A stretch of 6,291 nucleotides of DNA from Parachlamydiaceae bacterium (GTDB lineage: Bacteria; Chlamydiota; Chlamydiia; Chlamydiales; Parachlamydiaceae): NCBI GenBank assembly GCA_030679615.1, contig JAUXSJ010000363.1:1-6291 (forward strand), read 5' to 3'. This document shows, piece by piece, positions 5,968 to 6,291 of the stretch. The notes beneath the pieces are model-generated. The model ran no database searches. It was not told the origin of the DNA and saw nothing but the letters and a program-made list of their open reading frames with translations. The translations under genes were made by a program, and so were the position numbers. Every line of letters begins with the position of its first letter. Positions within the stretch are counted from its first letter, which is position 1.

Positions 5968-6291
5968 ATGAAAGCATTATTACTTGTCGATATCCAAAAT
6001 GACTTTATTCCTGGTGGAGCTTTAGCTGTGTCACAAGGAGATAAAATCATACCAATTATCAATGAAATGATCCATGAACCTTTTGACTTAATTGTAGCGA
6101 CTAAAGACTGGCATCCTTATAACCATGGAAGTTTTGCTTCAAATCATGGAAAACAAGTAGGGGAGCATATTCAGTTAGCTGGAATTGACCAAATTCTTTG
6201 GCCTGCACATTGTGTTCAAGGTACATGGGGAGCAGAATTTGCACAGGGCTGGGACACAACGTGTATTGATAAAATGATTTATAAAGGAACA
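5968..6291 (+). CDS. pncA: Nicotinamidase, 5' part (runs off the window)
   Basis: Hydrolyses nicotinamide to nicotinate and ammonia, supplying the substrate of PncB. The 108 visible residues match the cysteine-hydrolase nicotinamidase family, closest in motif style to E. coli PncA. LLLVDIQNDF carries catalytic Asp8. DWHPYNHGSFAS (47-58) supplies the metal-site residues Asp47, His49 and His53. WPAHCVQGTWGAEF (78-91) supplies His81. YKGT at the edge holds catalytic Lys106. The catalytic cysteine is expected beyond the window, so completeness cannot be judged. The start is the only sensible ATG, just before the conserved first strand; no Shine-Dalgarno sequence is seen in the 14-base gap (TAGTAAAAAA), so expression may depend on read-through from pncB. 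No base-composition difference from pncB is apparent. Confidence 0.93.
   Translation, partial: MKALLLVDIQNDFIPGGALAVSQGDKIIPIINEMIHEPFDLIVATKDWHPYNHGSFASNHGKQVGEHIQLAGIDQILWPAHCVQGTWGAEFAQGWDTTCIDKMIYKGT

Overview
The window is low-GC DNA whose genes point to an environmental, amoeba-associated type of chlamydia (Parachlamydiales; Protochlamydia or Parachlamydia-like). The main evidence is a 658-residue type I signal peptidase. Its catalytic boxes are intact but separated by an insert of about 390 residues, and a cytoplasmic helical extension precedes the first membrane segment. From family knowledge, this outsize layout is the chlamydial form of LepB. The assignment rests on recalled protein architecture, not on a database search.

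Layout from left to right. Positions 1-325 hold no supported gene. The first ~115 bases are richer in GC than the rest and may be the worn end of an element or gene entering from outside. A 17-bp perfect hairpin at 250-297 probably ends lepB transcription. lepB lies on the minus strand (326-2302). Just upstream of it is a ~300-bp, nearly palindromic, GC-richer element (2400-2699), which looks like a non-autonomous mobile element. A very AT-rich gene-free stretch follows (2700-3031). Next come two divergent genes for predicted exported proteins: 252 aa on the minus strand and 98 aa on the plus strand, sharing a 73-bp promoter region. A second long inverted repeat with 45-bp arms (4229-4359) fills the next gap. 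The window ends with a plus-strand pair, pncB (4490-5953) and the 5' part of pncA (5968 onward).

Functionally there are two themes. One is export: the signal peptidase sits near two proteins with apparent signal peptides, although they are separate transcription units. The other is NAD salvage. PncA deamidates nicotinamide to nicotinate, and PncB joins nicotinate to PRPP to give nicotinate mononucleotide. With only 14 bases between them the two genes are almost certainly co-transcribed. pncB lacks a good ribosome binding site and is preceded by two tiny ORFs chained by ATGA stop/start overlaps, the first with a good Shine-Dalgarno sequence. This suggests translational coupling.

I saw no CRISPR array, tRNA, rRNA or intact transposase. 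The least ordinary items are the 300-bp palindromic element, the minicistron chain before pncB, and the repeated GGK-type hairpin motif in the LepB insert.
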